NCBI GenBank assembly: GCA_050740455.1
Contig: JBOIDF010000006.1
Coordinates: forward strand, 28,590-92,589
Origin: USCg-Taylor sp050740455
GTDB taxonomy: Bacteria; Pseudomonadota; Gammaproteobacteria; JACCXJ01
DNA: 64,000 bases
Reading direction: 5' to 3'
Numbering within the stretch: the stretch's first letter is position 1; each line of letters opens with the position of its first letter. The notes under the pieces are model-generated. The model did not search any database. It was not told the origin of the DNA and was given only the letters and a program-made list of their open reading frames with translations. Shown one piece after another: positions 34,541 to 42,961 of this stretch. A program made the position numbers and the translations under genes.

Positions 34541-34640
34541 CTCGGATCACACGCGGATAGCCGGCATTCTATCGCGGTCAAAGCTCCTTCTTCCATTGGC
34601 CATCGGGGAGCAAGGTGAAGAATGGCGTGGCAGTTCCTAG

Positions 34641-34782
34641 GGAAGCTCTGCAAAAGTTACTCCGCAGCCCATCTGCTTTGTCGCGTGCTCGCTCGTCGCT
34701 CGCCTATCGACCTGATCTGTCTCGCAACTCGCTCCGCGGCTTCGCGCATTTAGGCTTGCTCGCGACACTTTTGCAGAGCTTC
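34641..34782 (-). mobile_element. MITE-like repeat family A, copy 3 (inverted)
   Basis: 142 bp in opposite orientation to the other four copies; its left end reads GGAAGCTCTGCAAAAGTTAC and the interior is the reverse complement. Flanked by CTAG on both sides (34637-34640, 34783-34786). The right CTAG carries the stop codon TAG of the cytochrome c gene. It lies 101 bases upstream of pcm. Confidence 0.9.
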
Positions 34783-35388
34783 CTAGCGCTTTCCGTACTC
34801 CAGAGGCGCACCCATGCGCTGGGCATAGATATAGGTCTCCAACGCGCGCATCTCAGAGGAATCCGGGCCAAGCTTTTTGCCCCGCACCGGATTTTCGATG
34901 CACCAGTTGATCGCGTCCCGCAACAGCGCGACCCGCCCTAGCTGGACCTGAAATTTCGGGTAAGTCTCGGGGTGGGTATTCGCTCCATCCGGATGGCACA
35001 TATCGCAGGAGACGGCAATAGTGCTCTTTAATCGATCGCCGCTGTGAAAGATGCGCGAGCCTTCCACGGCCAATTTGTACGTCTCTTGTTGCCAGACTTT
35101 CACATCCTCGGGGGTAACGCTACCGTAGGTCGATCCCTGGCTCTTGCCGATAAGACCCTTGTTGTCGGCCGGAACCACCACCTTGTGCTTGGCCAGCTCT
35201 TCGGCCATCCAGTCGGGTTCTTCGCCGCGGCGCTTCCATTGCGCCATGGCCGCCTCATCGATCCCCGGGTCTTGCTGGGTGGCGGCCGGGTAGCCATTGT
35301 CGCCGCCTGGCTCTGCGGCCCGCCCCGGGGACGACATGAGCGACACGAGAATGAAGGTGGCGCCCACGAGAAGTTTGAACGTGCGCAT
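34783..35388 (-). CDS. SoxA/TsdA-like monoheme cytochrome c
   Basis: 201 residues with a Sec signal peptide (FKLLVGATFILVSLM, cleavage after SPGRAA) and one CxxCH heme site, SCDMCHPDGANTHPETYP. The following KFQVQLGRVALLRDAINWCIENPVRG is like the C-terminal half of SoxA and thiosulfate dehydrogenase cytochromes, including a second Cys near WCIENP that could be an axial ligand. It is probably a periplasmic electron carrier. It is third in line after a MauG-like peroxidase and a Tat-exported phosphoesterase, 236 bases away with a family B repeat between. Confidence 0.8.
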   Translation of the reverse strand: MRTFKLLVGATFILVSLMSSPGRAAEPGGDNGYPAATQQDPGIDEAAMAQWKRRGEEPDWMAEELAKHKVVVPADNKGLIGKSQGSTYGSVTPEDVKVWQQETYKLAVEGSRIFHSGDRLKSTIAVSCDMCHPDGANTHPETYPKFQVQLGRVALLRDAINWCIENPVRGKKLGPDSSEMRALETYIYAQRMGAPLEYGKR

Positions 35389-35415
35389 TTTCTTATCCTC
35401 TTGAAACGATTAGGT

Positions 35416-35620
35416 GAGAGGTTGTGAAGAAATCGTCGCGAGCGAAGGGAAGTCGCGTGGAGCACAGGACCGTTTCGCCGGGAGCGAAACGGAGCGCAAG
35501 CCCCGCAGGAGTCCCAAGGATGGGACGAGCAACCGGAGTGTATATTGAAATACATGAGGATTCCGAGCACCGCCGGAACGCGAGGTTCCGAGCGCAGTAG
35601 ATTTTTTTCACGAGCTCTGA
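35416..35620 (+). repeat. Repeat family B, copy 2 (long form)
   Basis: About 205 bp with ends GAGGTTGTGAAGAAATC and GATTTTTTTCACGAGCTC-like. It contains the shared core GAAATACATGAGGATTCCGA. It is some 55 bases longer than copies 1 and 3 because of an extra GC-rich stem (ACCGTTTCGCCGGGAGCGAA region, 35469-35490). It lies between the cytochrome c and phosphoesterase genes, four bases from the latter's stop codon. Confidence 0.75.
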
Positions 35621-35624
35621 GTCG

Positions 35625-36758
35625 TCAATAACTTTGAAGATTAGGCATAAGCGGCACGGCGCTTTTTCCCCCGCTTGTCAGATAAGCGCTAGCGACCTGG
35701 ATTGGGTTGCGGTTCCAAAGATTGTAAAGCTTATCGACGAGGCCGCCCGCTTTGACGCCGACCGATCCATCTCCGAGCGCGTCGTTGGGATTGAAGGGAT
35801 CGGCGCGGTTCATCTGCACGGTGAGGGCCGGCAGTCCCTCGGGCGCATAGGGCCACGGCCAAGCGGTTGACAGCATCCCGTGGAAATGGATGTTGCCGAT
35901 CCGATGGGTGAGTATCTGGTGGGTATGCCCGTGCACGACCACCACCTGCTTGAAGCGCTGCAATAGTGCCTGTACGTCCTCGGCGTCCTCGGTCCAGAAG
36001 TTCCACGGGCGATAGTATTTGTACAGCGGGGAGTGCGAGAACACGATGAGCGGCGTGTCATCGGAATAGGCAGCGAGGTTGTTCTTGAGCCAGACCTGCT
36101 GCTCCGTCCCGACCTTGAAGCGGCTCTGGATGCCATTGTCGAGCCCTGCCACCGTCTGCATCCGCTCCATCCCCGTCATGCCACGCTCGCTCCAGAAGTC
36201 ATCCTCCATCACACTGTGGAGCACGACAAAGTGGACGCCCTTGTGATCAAACGAATAGGTGGGTTCGCCGAATAGCGTGCGCCATTTCTCGCCCAGGTCC
36301 AGAAACCAGTCGTGCTCGCCCACCATCATCTTGACCGGCGCCTTGAGGCTCTTCAGGATCTGCGCGCCGAGCTCGAGCTCCAAGGGCTGACCCAGTTGCG
36401 CGAGATCACCCCCATAGAGCACGAAATCCGGCTGCGGGGCCATGTGGTTGATGTCGTCGACGGCGCGCAGCAACTGCCGAACGAAGCGGTCATTGAGCTG
36501 GCGTTTATAGAGGTGCGAGTCGGAGATATAGGCGAAGGTGAATTCCACCGGACCCGCCTCTCCGGTCGCGGCGCGGGCCACCTGCACCGGCTGGAAACTG
36601 TGGAAGTTGAATTCCACGCCGCGCGCGAGCGCGGCGGCGGCGGCGGCAGCGGAGAGCTTGAGAAAGCTCCGGCGGTCGAGGTTTTTCAAGCCACGGAACA
36701 AGGCCTCGCGTTCGTCGTAGTATCTCGTCTCAACGCTCGTAACAACTGTTGGTTTCAT
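35625..36758 (-). CDS. Tat-exported calcineurin-like metallophosphoesterase
   Basis: 377 residues. A twin-arginine signal (LDRRSFLKLSAAAAAAALA, about residues 28-46) is followed by the dinuclear-metal phosphoesterase core: ISDSHLYK (DxH), LYGGDLAQLG (GD), MVGEHDWF in place of GNHD, FSHSPLY and VVHGHTHQ. Tat export suggests cofactor or metal loading before secretion to the periplasm. It lies 16 bases downstream of the MauG-like gene. The substrate is unknown; the GEHD variant occurs in some family members. Confidence 0.9.
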   Translation of the reverse strand: MKPTVVTSVETRYYDEREALFRGLKNLDRRSFLKLSAAAAAAALARGVEFNFHSFQPVQVARAATGEAGPVEFTFAYISDSHLYKRQLNDRFVRQLLRAVDDINHMAPQPDFVLYGGDLAQLGQPLELELGAQILKSLKAPVKMMVGEHDWFLDLGEKWRTLFGEPTYSFDHKGVHFVVLHSVMEDDFWSERGMTGMERMQTVAGLDNGIQSRFKVGTEQQVWLKNNLAAYSDDTPLIVFSHSPLYKYYRPWNFWTEDAEDVQALLQRFKQVVVVHGHTHQILTHRIGNIHFHGMLSTAWPWPYAPEGLPALTVQMNRADPFNPNDALGDGSVGVKAGGLVDKLYNLWNRNPIQVASAYLTSGGKSAVPLMPNLQSY

Positions 36759-36774
36759 CTTGGTCTCTCCAAAC

Positions 36775-38106
36775 TTACCTCATCCCGCCCATGACCCGCT
36801 CTTCAAACGGCAGTACGCGACGCTCGGCCATCGCCGTGTCGCGGAAGGGGCGTTTCGCCGCGGCCAGCTTGCGCTGTTCCGTCAAGGCGCGCTGATTTTG
36901 CTCCGCGAAGCGCGTGTCGCTCAGAGTAAACATGAACTCCACGAGGTCATCGATTTCATCTTCGCTCAAGGCCAGCGGTTCGATGCCGCCGTCCAGAAAC
37001 GCATTGGGCTCGCCGCCTTTGTTATAGTGATCCATCACGTCCCACAGCGTCTCCATGGACCCGTCATGCATGTAGGGGCCCGTCAGTGCGATATTGCGCA
37101 ATTGCATGGTCTTGAACGCCCCGATGTCGGCACGATCCTTGGTGACCATGAACCGGCCAAGCTCCGACAGATCGGTCTCGATCGCCAGCCGATCCACCGC
37201 TTTCATATCCCCTTCCTGCGCCAGGGCTTCGAGAGCCCGGCGCGCTAACTCTTCGAAATTTTGCTTGCGCGCCGCCACCCCGATATTGTGAAATCGATTG
37301 TCGCTGCCGATGGGAATGGAAGCATTCATCTGGTGACAGCTCATGCAGCGCCCCTTACCATTGAATAAATTCCAGCCGCGCTTGGCCTCCTCCGAGATGG
37401 CCTCCGGGCTGCCCGCGAGATAGCGATCGAAGGGGGCATCGAGAAACACGAGGGTACGCTCAAAGGCGGCGATGGCCCGCCCCAGATCGTCGTAGTTCGG
37501 AGCCCGCCCATAGGCGAAGGAGAACATGCGCTTGTATTCGGGATCATCGGCGATCGCCGCCAGCGCCGCCCCCTCGTTGGCGTGGCCCATCTCGATCGGG
37601 TTGACGATGGGCAGTTTCGCCTGTTCCTCGAGGCTCGGTGCGCGGCCGTCAAGAAACATGGTTTGCAGCAAAAAGGCATTCATCGTGGTGGGGGCATTGC
37701 GCTTGCCCAGGGCGCCATTGATACCCTCGGAGACCGGGCGCTGGTCGGTAAAGCCTCGGCTGACATCATGGCAGGTGGCGCAGGCCACGGTGCCGTCCTT
37801 GGACAGCCGGGTTTCGAAGTAAAGCTTCTTCCCGAGCGCCACCCGCTCGGGGGTCATTTTGTTGTCCTCCGGGATCACAAGCTGTTGCCAGATCCCCGGA
37901 TCGACGCCAGGCGGGGACCGGGTTACGTCGCGCTCTGGAAGTAAGGTCTCGAGCAGAGTTTTTTGCTGACCCATGTCGAGGGCGCCGTGGGTTCCACGCA
38001 GCTCTCCGGCATGCTCTTGCAACCGCGCGTTGCACGCCCCTAACCACGGAAGCACCATCGTAACTAGCAGAAAAGCCGTGCGATTTCCGATTTTTAGGTA
38101 CTGCAT
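36775..38106 (-). CDS. Diheme cytochrome c peroxidase (MauG/CcpA family) lipoprotein
   Basis: 443 residues with a lipobox-type LGAC at residues 22-25, then two heme sites, CATCH (109-113) and CMSCH (254-258). Family motifs FTDQRPVSEGINGALGKRNA, FLDGRAPSLEEQA and the RNIALTGPYMHDGSMETLWD region follow. These enzymes reduce peroxide or carry out long-range oxidation of partner proteins. It heads a cluster with a Tat phosphoesterase and a SoxA-like cytochrome, suggesting a shared periplasmic redox task. Confidence 0.9.
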   Translation of the reverse strand: MQYLKIGNRTAFLLVTMVLPWLGACNARLQEHAGELRGTHGALDMGQQKTLLETLLPERDVTRSPPGVDPGIWQQLVIPEDNKMTPERVALGKKLYFETRLSKDGTVACATCHDVSRGFTDQRPVSEGINGALGKRNAPTTMNAFLLQTMFLDGRAPSLEEQAKLPIVNPIEMGHANEGAALAAIADDPEYKRMFSFAYGRAPNYDDLGRAIAAFERTLVFLDAPFDRYLAGSPEAISEEAKRGWNLFNGKGRCMSCHQMNASIPIGSDNRFHNIGVAARKQNFEELARRALEALAQEGDMKAVDRLAIETDLSELGRFMVTKDRADIGAFKTMQLRNIALTGPYMHDGSMETLWDVMDHYNKGGEPNAFLDGGIEPLALSEDEIDDLVEFMFTLSDTRFAEQNQRALTEQRKLAAAKRPFRDTAMAERRVLPFEERVMGGMR

Positions 38107-38134
38107 TGGTGATCCCCCTTAGGCGGCTTACCTC

Positions 38135-38285
38135 TCAGAGCTTGTGAAGAAATCGTAGCGAGCACGCCCGCCCGCGAGGCGCACGGCGCGCAGGAACCGC
38201 AGTGTATGTGGAAATACATGAGGATTCCGAGCACCGCGCAACGATGCGGGCGGGTTGCGCAGTAGATTTATTCACAAGCTCTCAG
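38135..38285 (+). repeat. Repeat family B, copy 3
   Basis: About 151 bp bounded by CTCAGAGCTTGTGAAG and TTCACAAGCTCTCAG, with the core GGAAATACATGAGGATTCCG. Same orientation as copy 2, opposite to copy 1. It lies 29 bases upstream of the MauG-like gene start, so it may carry or separate that gene's promoter. No coding capacity. Confidence 0.8.
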
Positions 38286-38380
38286 GCAAGCTCTAAGCTT
38301 ACGGTTCTCTTGTCCCCGCCTCTGGTAAACCCTTAGGGTGTTCTCCTGGCGACACGCCGACCGGTCGCCTTCACAATAAA

Positions 38381-39025
38381 TTATAGCGCGCCCTGACTAC
38401 TTTTCGATTTCTCCTCGCGTTCACGCTTGGGGATAGTGGGAGGAGCAGCGGTTTGTCTTAAGACATGCCAGAGCGATCGCACGTTAGAGCGGCTCTCGTC
38501 CAGCACGATCGTGATGGCGATTTGCTCGATCGCCGCGAGCAAACAAATCGGCGTGGCCAGCCGAAACGGCCAGGTCGGACCGCCGGCGAACATGACGAAG
38601 CCGGTGCTGGCAGCCGCCGCGGCCGCCAACTTAACGCCCCAGGTGTGATAGGTGGGAAAGACCCTGAATTTCAACATACCGATGATGGCAGGCAGGGCGG
38701 AGCTCGCGATGACCGCCAGGATGAAGGGCGCTTCTTGGCGCATGATGTCAGGCCATAACCACCACGCCGTGACCGGGATCGTGACGTACATCACCACATC
38801 GCCGGCGGTGTCCAACAGCGCCCCGAGTGCGGATTCCTGCTTCAATACCCGCGCGATGAAACCGTCGAGTGCATCGCTCAGGAACGATAGTACGAGGACC
38901 GCCAAATAGGCCCTCGGCATCCCATGCCAAGCGAGCAGGCCGAGCACGGGCGCCGCGACGAACCGCAAGCAGCTCAGCAAGTTCGGCCAAGTGAGCACGC
39001 CCTTGATGTTCTCCTGAAGTGCCAT
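38381..39025 (-). CDS. CDP-alcohol phosphatidyltransferase family protein
   Basis: 214 residues, about six membrane segments. The catalytic motif D-x2-DG-x2-AR-x8-G-x3-D-x3-D is complete: SDALDGFIARVL, then GALLDTAGD (about residues 50-76). Enzymes of this family join a CDP-activated lipid to an alcohol such as glycerol phosphate or inositol. Which alcohol is used cannot be read. A polar, basic C-terminus (PKREREEKSKSSQ) is additional. It precedes a small membrane protein and an endonuclease/exonuclease/phosphatase-fold gene on the same strand. Confidence 0.88.
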   Translation of the reverse strand: MALQENIKGVLTWPNLLSCLRFVAAPVLGLLAWHGMPRAYLAVLVLSFLSDALDGFIARVLKQESALGALLDTAGDVVMYVTIPVTAWWLWPDIMRQEAPFILAVIASSALPAIIGMLKFRVFPTYHTWGVKLAAAAAASTGFVMFAGGPTWPFRLATPICLLAAIEQIAITIVLDESRSNVRSLWHVLRQTAAPPTIPKREREEKSKSSQGAL

Positions 39026-39102
39026 TTCGGTAGCCCAAAAGATTCTGCAAAAATATCACAGTCGCGGCAGCGCAATGTCAATAGGCACCGCAGCGTGTCG
39101 AT

Positions 39103-39297
39103 TCAGTCTTCCTTCCCTCGCGCGCGTAACCACCAACGGATCCAGATGTATTCGACAACAAGGATCGCGATTCCGGCGGGGATGACGATGAATGCCGGAC
39201 CCGGTAGCACGATGATCGCGACGAGCGCGATGAGTGTCGTGGCTCCGAGCATCACGCCCACGAGCCGCCGGGCCGGTGCATCACCGCGAGATTTCAT
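39103..39297 (-). CDS. Small PGPGW-type transmembrane protein (64 aa)
   Basis: Two hydrophobic helices, VGVMLGATTLIALVAIIV and PAFIVIPAGIAILVVEYIWI, flank LPGPAFIV, the position of the PGPGW motif in the putative transmembrane protein family of that name, and the C-terminus is basic (RARGKED). It overlaps nothing and starts 25 bases after the stop of the endonuclease/exonuclease/phosphatase gene. Function unknown. Confidence 0.75.
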   Translation of the reverse strand: MKSRGDAPARRLVGVMLGATTLIALVAIIVLPGPAFIVIPAGIAILVVEYIWIRWWLRARGKED

Positions 39298-39322
39298 AAG
39301 ACGTTCCTCGATCCGGCCGCCT

Positions 39323-40210
39323 CTAAAGCGGTTGCTCGATGCGGCGATCCATACCCGCCGGTTCCAGCGCCAGGGAAAACGCCGCGTACAGGGCCGCGTG
39401 GTCGGACAGGCGCCGCCAGGGCATGCCTTTCAGGCAGTTGCAAGTGATCGGGGTCGCGCCGCGATAAAAGATGCGGTCCACGGCCAATACCGGATACCAG
39501 ACAGGAAAGGTTTTCGCCGGCCGGTTGTTCAGGGTCACGAACACATCCATGAGCCCAAGATGAGTCCGCATTTGGTGTTCCGCCTGGCGGGCCCAATCAT
39601 TGAAGTCCCCGGCGATAATCAACGGCGCATGACGAGGGACATGGGAGCGGATGCGTCTCGCGAGCACCGAAAGCTGCTGCCGGCGTTCCGCCGCGCTGAG
39701 CCCGAAATGTATGCAGATCACGTGAAGCGGCTGGTCGACTTGCGGCAGCGCGATCTCGGCATGCAGCACACTGCGGCTCGCGATGGGACTTCCCGATACA
39801 TTGATGTTTTCCCAGAAGCGGATGGGGTACTTGCTGAGGATGGCGTTTCCGTGATGTCCGGCATCATAGATCGCGTTTTTTCCGTAGGCGCGGTGCGGCC
39901 ATCTCCGGTCGGCCAAGAAGTCCAATTGCGGCGCGTTCGGCCAATCGTCGATCAACCATTGCCGGTACGCGTGGGCGCCTTGGATCTCTTGCAAAAAGAT
40001 CAAGTCGACATCGGCTCGTTCCAATGCATCGCGCATCTGATGCAGGACGAAACGCGCGTTGCCGGCGCTAAACCCTTTGTGGATATTGTAGGTCATCACC
40101 TGCAAGGTGAACGCCGGGGCGGCCCCGGCATCGCGAGGCAACACCGGCTCGGGAACGGAAGTGAGGTCCGAGAACGGTTTCCTCCGGATTTTTCTTGCCA
40201 CGAGCTTCAT
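39323..40210 (-). CDS. Endonuclease/exonuclease/phosphatase family protein
   Basis: 295 residues from ATG 40210 (the 5' extension starts with TTG inside the next gene). The EEP fold is marked by VMTYNIHKGF, LIFLQEIQG, AYGKNAIYD, GNAILSKYPI, LIIAGDFNDW and LSDHAALYA. Substrates of such proteins range from DNA to phospholipid head groups. Its neighbourhood with a CDP-alcohol transferase and small membrane protein suggests lipid metabolism, which is inference; a soluble cytosolic form is likely since no signal is obvious. Confidence 0.88.
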   Translation of the reverse strand: MKLVARKIRRKPFSDLTSVPEPVLPRDAGAAPAFTLQVMTYNIHKGFSAGNARFVLHQMRDALERADVDLIFLQEIQGAHAYRQWLIDDWPNAPQLDFLADRRWPHRAYGKNAIYDAGHHGNAILSKYPIRFWENINVSGSPIASRSVLHAEIALPQVDQPLHVICIHFGLSAAERRQQLSVLARRIRSHVPRHAPLIIAGDFNDWARQAEHQMRTHLGLMDVFVTLNNRPAKTFPVWYPVLAVDRIFYRGATPITCNCLKGMPWRRLSDHAALYAAFSLALEPAGMDRRIEQPL

Positions 40211-40238
40211 CAAGGGCGTCGCCTTCTTACGATTTGCC

Positions 40239-41285
40239 TTAGGCTGTGTGAGCGGGCAGCGCCTCAATCTGGCGTATGACGGCGCGCGTAAACTCGCCGC
40301 TTGAGGCCTGTCCGCCCAAGTCGCGGGTCCTGATGCCCTCCTTCTGGAGCACGGTATGGATAGCCTGTCGCAGGCGGCTGGCGGGAGCGCTTAGGTCCAG
40401 GTGATCCAACATCAAAGCCGCGGCCAGCATGATCGCCGTCGGGTTGGCGATTCCGCGGCCCGCGATGTCCGGCGCTGAACCGTGCACCGCTTCGAAGATG
40501 GCAGTATCGGCACCGATATTGGCCCCGGGTGCGACGCCCAGGCCGCCGACGAGGCCCGCGATCTCATCGGATAATATGTCTCCAAACATATTGGTCGTAA
40601 GTAACATGTCAAACTGGTTCGGATTGAGCACGAGCTGCATGGCGGTGTTATCGATGATGCGCTCTTCGATTCGCAATCTGCTTTCGTATTGGCGTCCGAC
40701 CTCGATCACGGTCTCGAGGAACAAGCCGGTCAGCGTCTTCAAGATATTCGCTTTATGGACCACCGTGACTTTTTTTCGCCCGTGGCGCAGCGCGTATTCG
40801 AAGGCGAAATGGGCGATCCGCCGGCACCCGAAACGCGTGATGATCCCCGAGGCTTCGGCGACCGCCTTCGGATCGTCATCGATGGGGATGAAATGCTCAA
40901 CGCCAACGTAGAGGCCTTCAGTGTTTTCGCGGATGAGAATCAGGTCTACATCCTCGAATCTTCCACCGTGAAATAAAGAGCGCGCCGGCCGCACGTTCGC
41001 GAAAAGCTTAAATTCGTTGCGCAGGCTGACGTTTACCGACCGGTAACCGCCGCCTACGGGTGTCGTCAGCGGCCCCTTGAGCGCCAATTTCGTGCGCCGG
41101 ATGCTATCGATCGTCGCCGCCGGCAAGGGACCTCCGCCCTCCTTCACGGCCTCCATGCCGGCCTGTTGCACGTCCCAATCAAAAGCGACGCCCAGTGCGT
41201 CTAAGACCGCGAGCGTGCAATCGATGATCTCGGGCCCGATGCCATCGCCTCGGATCAGCGTGACCGCAATGTTCTCAGCCGTCAT
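40239..41285 (-). CDS. Isocitrate/isopropylmalate dehydrogenase family, probable NAD-dependent isocitrate dehydrogenase
   Basis: 348 residues: AVTLIRGDGIGPEI, TTPVGGGYRSVNVSLRNEF, FANVRPARSLFHGGRFEDVDL, IIRENTEGLYVGVEH-like, KVTVVHKANILK, and GDILSDEIAGLVGGLGVAPGAN with EAVHGSAPDIAGRG. Residues after GGG (Ser/Asn region RSVNVSLR) fit isocitrate rather than isopropylmalate as substrate, and no leuBCD genes are near. NADP-type family members are longer, so the NAD form is favoured. Assignment between isocitrate and homoisocitrate is not certain. Confidence 0.85.
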   Translation of the reverse strand: MTAENIAVTLIRGDGIGPEIIDCTLAVLDALGVAFDWDVQQAGMEAVKEGGGPLPAATIDSIRRTKLALKGPLTTPVGGGYRSVNVSLRNEFKLFANVRPARSLFHGGRFEDVDLILIRENTEGLYVGVEHFIPIDDDPKAVAEASGIITRFGCRRIAHFAFEYALRHGRKKVTVVHKANILKTLTGLFLETVIEVGRQYESRLRIEERIIDNTAMQLVLNPNQFDMLLTTNMFGDILSDEIAGLVGGLGVAPGANIGADTAIFEAVHGSAPDIAGRGIANPTAIMLAAALMLDHLDLSAPASRLRQAIHTVLQKEGIRTRDLGGQASSGEFTRAVIRQIEALPAHTA

Positions 41286-41400
41286 AGCCCCCCCCTTTTG
41301 TTCCCAATTATCTTACGCTAATCCGGCGCCATAAGCGCCGGCCAACAGCGATCCGCGCTGGCTGCCATGCACGCCGGATCGGGGTGGAAACGCCAATATT

Positions 41401-41429
41401 TTGACATTCGCGAACAGCAGTGCTTTACT
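41401..41429 (+). promoter_or_regulatory. Sigma-70-like promoter of the FleQ-like gene
   Basis: A consensus -35 TTGACA (41401-41406) is separated by 17 bases from TTTACT (41424-41429), about 44 bases before the start codon at 41473. This gives a short leader and no competing frame. Confidence 0.6.
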
Positions 41430-41472
41430 AAAATCCTCTCGCCCCGGACGATCGAGCGATGATCAACGCATC

Positions 41473-42894
41473 ATGAACAGCAGCGTTCTAATTATCGAGG
41501 ATGATCCCGGCCTGCGGCTAAAGCTCGCAACCGTGATGGAATTCCTGGAGTATCGGCACATCATCGCCTGCGACCACGGCGAGTGGGAGCGCCGGCTTCG
41601 GGAGGCGGAAACCGTTGAGCTGATTTTGTTGGGGAGTTGCGGCTCGGCGCGAATGTTGGTCGATGTGTTCCGTGCGCTTAAGACCTCCGATCCTTATCGC
41701 CCGGTCTTACTCGTCTCGGGAGCGGGCGAATCTCCGAAAAGCAACCACGAGATCGAGGCCGGGATCCTCGGCGAGATCGAATTCCCGCTCGGTTATAAGC
41801 AATTCATGGGCGTGTTGCAGAAGGTCAAGCTTTATAGGCAAAACCGGCATGAGGACGGCACACCCAGGTCCTTGGAGCTTTTTCGTAGCCTGGTCGGCAC
41901 CAGTTCCGGTATCAAGCGCATACGCAAAATGATCGGGATGGTGGCCGCCACCGATGCGAATGTGTTGATCACCGGCGAATCAGGCACGGGCAAGGAAGTC
42001 GTGGCAAGGCACCTCCACTACAATTCGAAACGGCGGAGTAAGCCTTTCGTCCCGGTGAATTGCGGCGCCATTCCCGCCGATCTCTTGGAGAGCGAGTTGT
42101 TCGGGCACGAAAAAGGAGCGTTTACCGGAGCGATCACCTCGCGGCAAGGGCGCTTCGAGATGGCCGAAGGCGGAACGCTGTTTTTGGATGAGATCGGCGA
42201 CATGAGCTTGGCGATGCAAGTGAAACTGTTGCGCGTGCTACAGGACCGCACCTTCGAGCGCGTCGGCAGTAACAAGAGCATCACCGCGGACGTACGAATC
42301 GTCGCCGCGACCCATGTCAATTTGGAAGAGGCCATCGCCAAGGGCACGTTCCGCGAGGACCTTTTTTACCGCTTGAATGTTTTCCCGATTGAAATGCCGC
42401 CGCTGCGGGAACGTATCGAGGATGTGCCATTGCTCGTGAACGACCTCGTCGCTCGCTTGGAGCATGAAGGCCGGGGCAGGTTACGATTAACCGACCTATG
42501 CCTCGAATCACTGACCGGTTATCGCTGGGCCGGTAACATCCGGGAATTAGCGAACCTGATGGAACGGCTGGCGATCCTCTACCCCGACGGGGTAGTGGAC
42601 TTACATGATCTCCCGGAGAAATATCAGGCGGTGGAGTTAGCGGAGCGAGCGCCGATTCTCGTGAGCGAGCCGCACGCCGAAGAGGTTTCGTCCTTGCCGC
42701 GGTTGCCGCGCGGAGGGATCGATCTCAAGGAACACCTGAATAATCTCGAGTACGCGATGATCAAACAGGCCCTCGGCGAGGCCCACTGGGTGGTTGCGCA
42801 TGCGGCTAAGCGATTGAAAATGGGGCGTACGACCTTGGTCGAGAAGATGAAAAAATTTGGCATGCACCGCGCCGAGGACACGGTGAACGGCTAA
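41473..42894 (+). CDS. FleQ-like sigma-54 activator, orphan
   Basis: 473 residues in three parts. The N-terminal receiver-like domain (1-120) starts VLIIEDDPG but has Gly at about position 54 (LILLGSCG) where phosphorylated receivers have Asp. The AAA+ domain has GESGTGKE (168-174), GAFTGA (215-220) for sigma-54 contact and GGTLFLDEIGD (233-243). The C-terminal Fis-like HTH is LGEAHWVVAHAAKRLKMGRT. Architecture matches FleQ/FlrA flagellar master regulators, which bind c-di-GMP rather than being phosphorylated; no flagellar gene is in the window. Confidence 0.88.
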   Translation: MNSSVLIIEDDPGLRLKLATVMEFLEYRHIIACDHGEWERRLREAETVELILLGSCGSARMLVDVFRALKTSDPYRPVLLVSGAGESPKSNHEIEAGILGEIEFPLGYKQFMGVLQKVKLYRQNRHEDGTPRSLELFRSLVGTSSGIKRIRKMIGMVAATDANVLITGESGTGKEVVARHLHYNSKRRSKPFVPVNCGAIPADLLESELFGHEKGAFTGAITSRQGRFEMAEGGTLFLDEIGDMSLAMQVKLLRVLQDRTFERVGSNKSITADVRIVAATHVNLEEAIAKGTFREDLFYRLNVFPIEMPPLRERIEDVPLLVNDLVARLEHEGRGRLRLTDLCLESLTGYRWAGNIRELANLMERLAILYPDGVVDLHDLPEKYQAVELAERAPILVSEPHAEEVSSLPRLPRGGIDLKEHLNNLEYAMIKQALGEAHWVVAHAAKRLKMGRTTLVEKMKKFGMHRAEDTVNG

Positions 42895-42961
42895 CATGCC
42901 TTGGCAAGCCTGGGCGACCGCCTACTCTTCCAAATCCGCGCAAGTCAAAGCCCATGGGGTG

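Noticed and set aside
38924..40279. 451-residue plus-strand frame opposite the phosphatase-fold and CDP-alcohol genes
   Set aside because: Runs across two real minus-strand genes and their gap; no recognisable domain.
41322..41341. GC-rich hairpin CCGGCGC...GCGCCGG between the isocitrate dehydrogenase gene and the FleQ-like gene
   Set aside because: No T-tract on either strand, and it lies between two divergently transcribed genes, so it is not a terminator; no further evidence for an operator.
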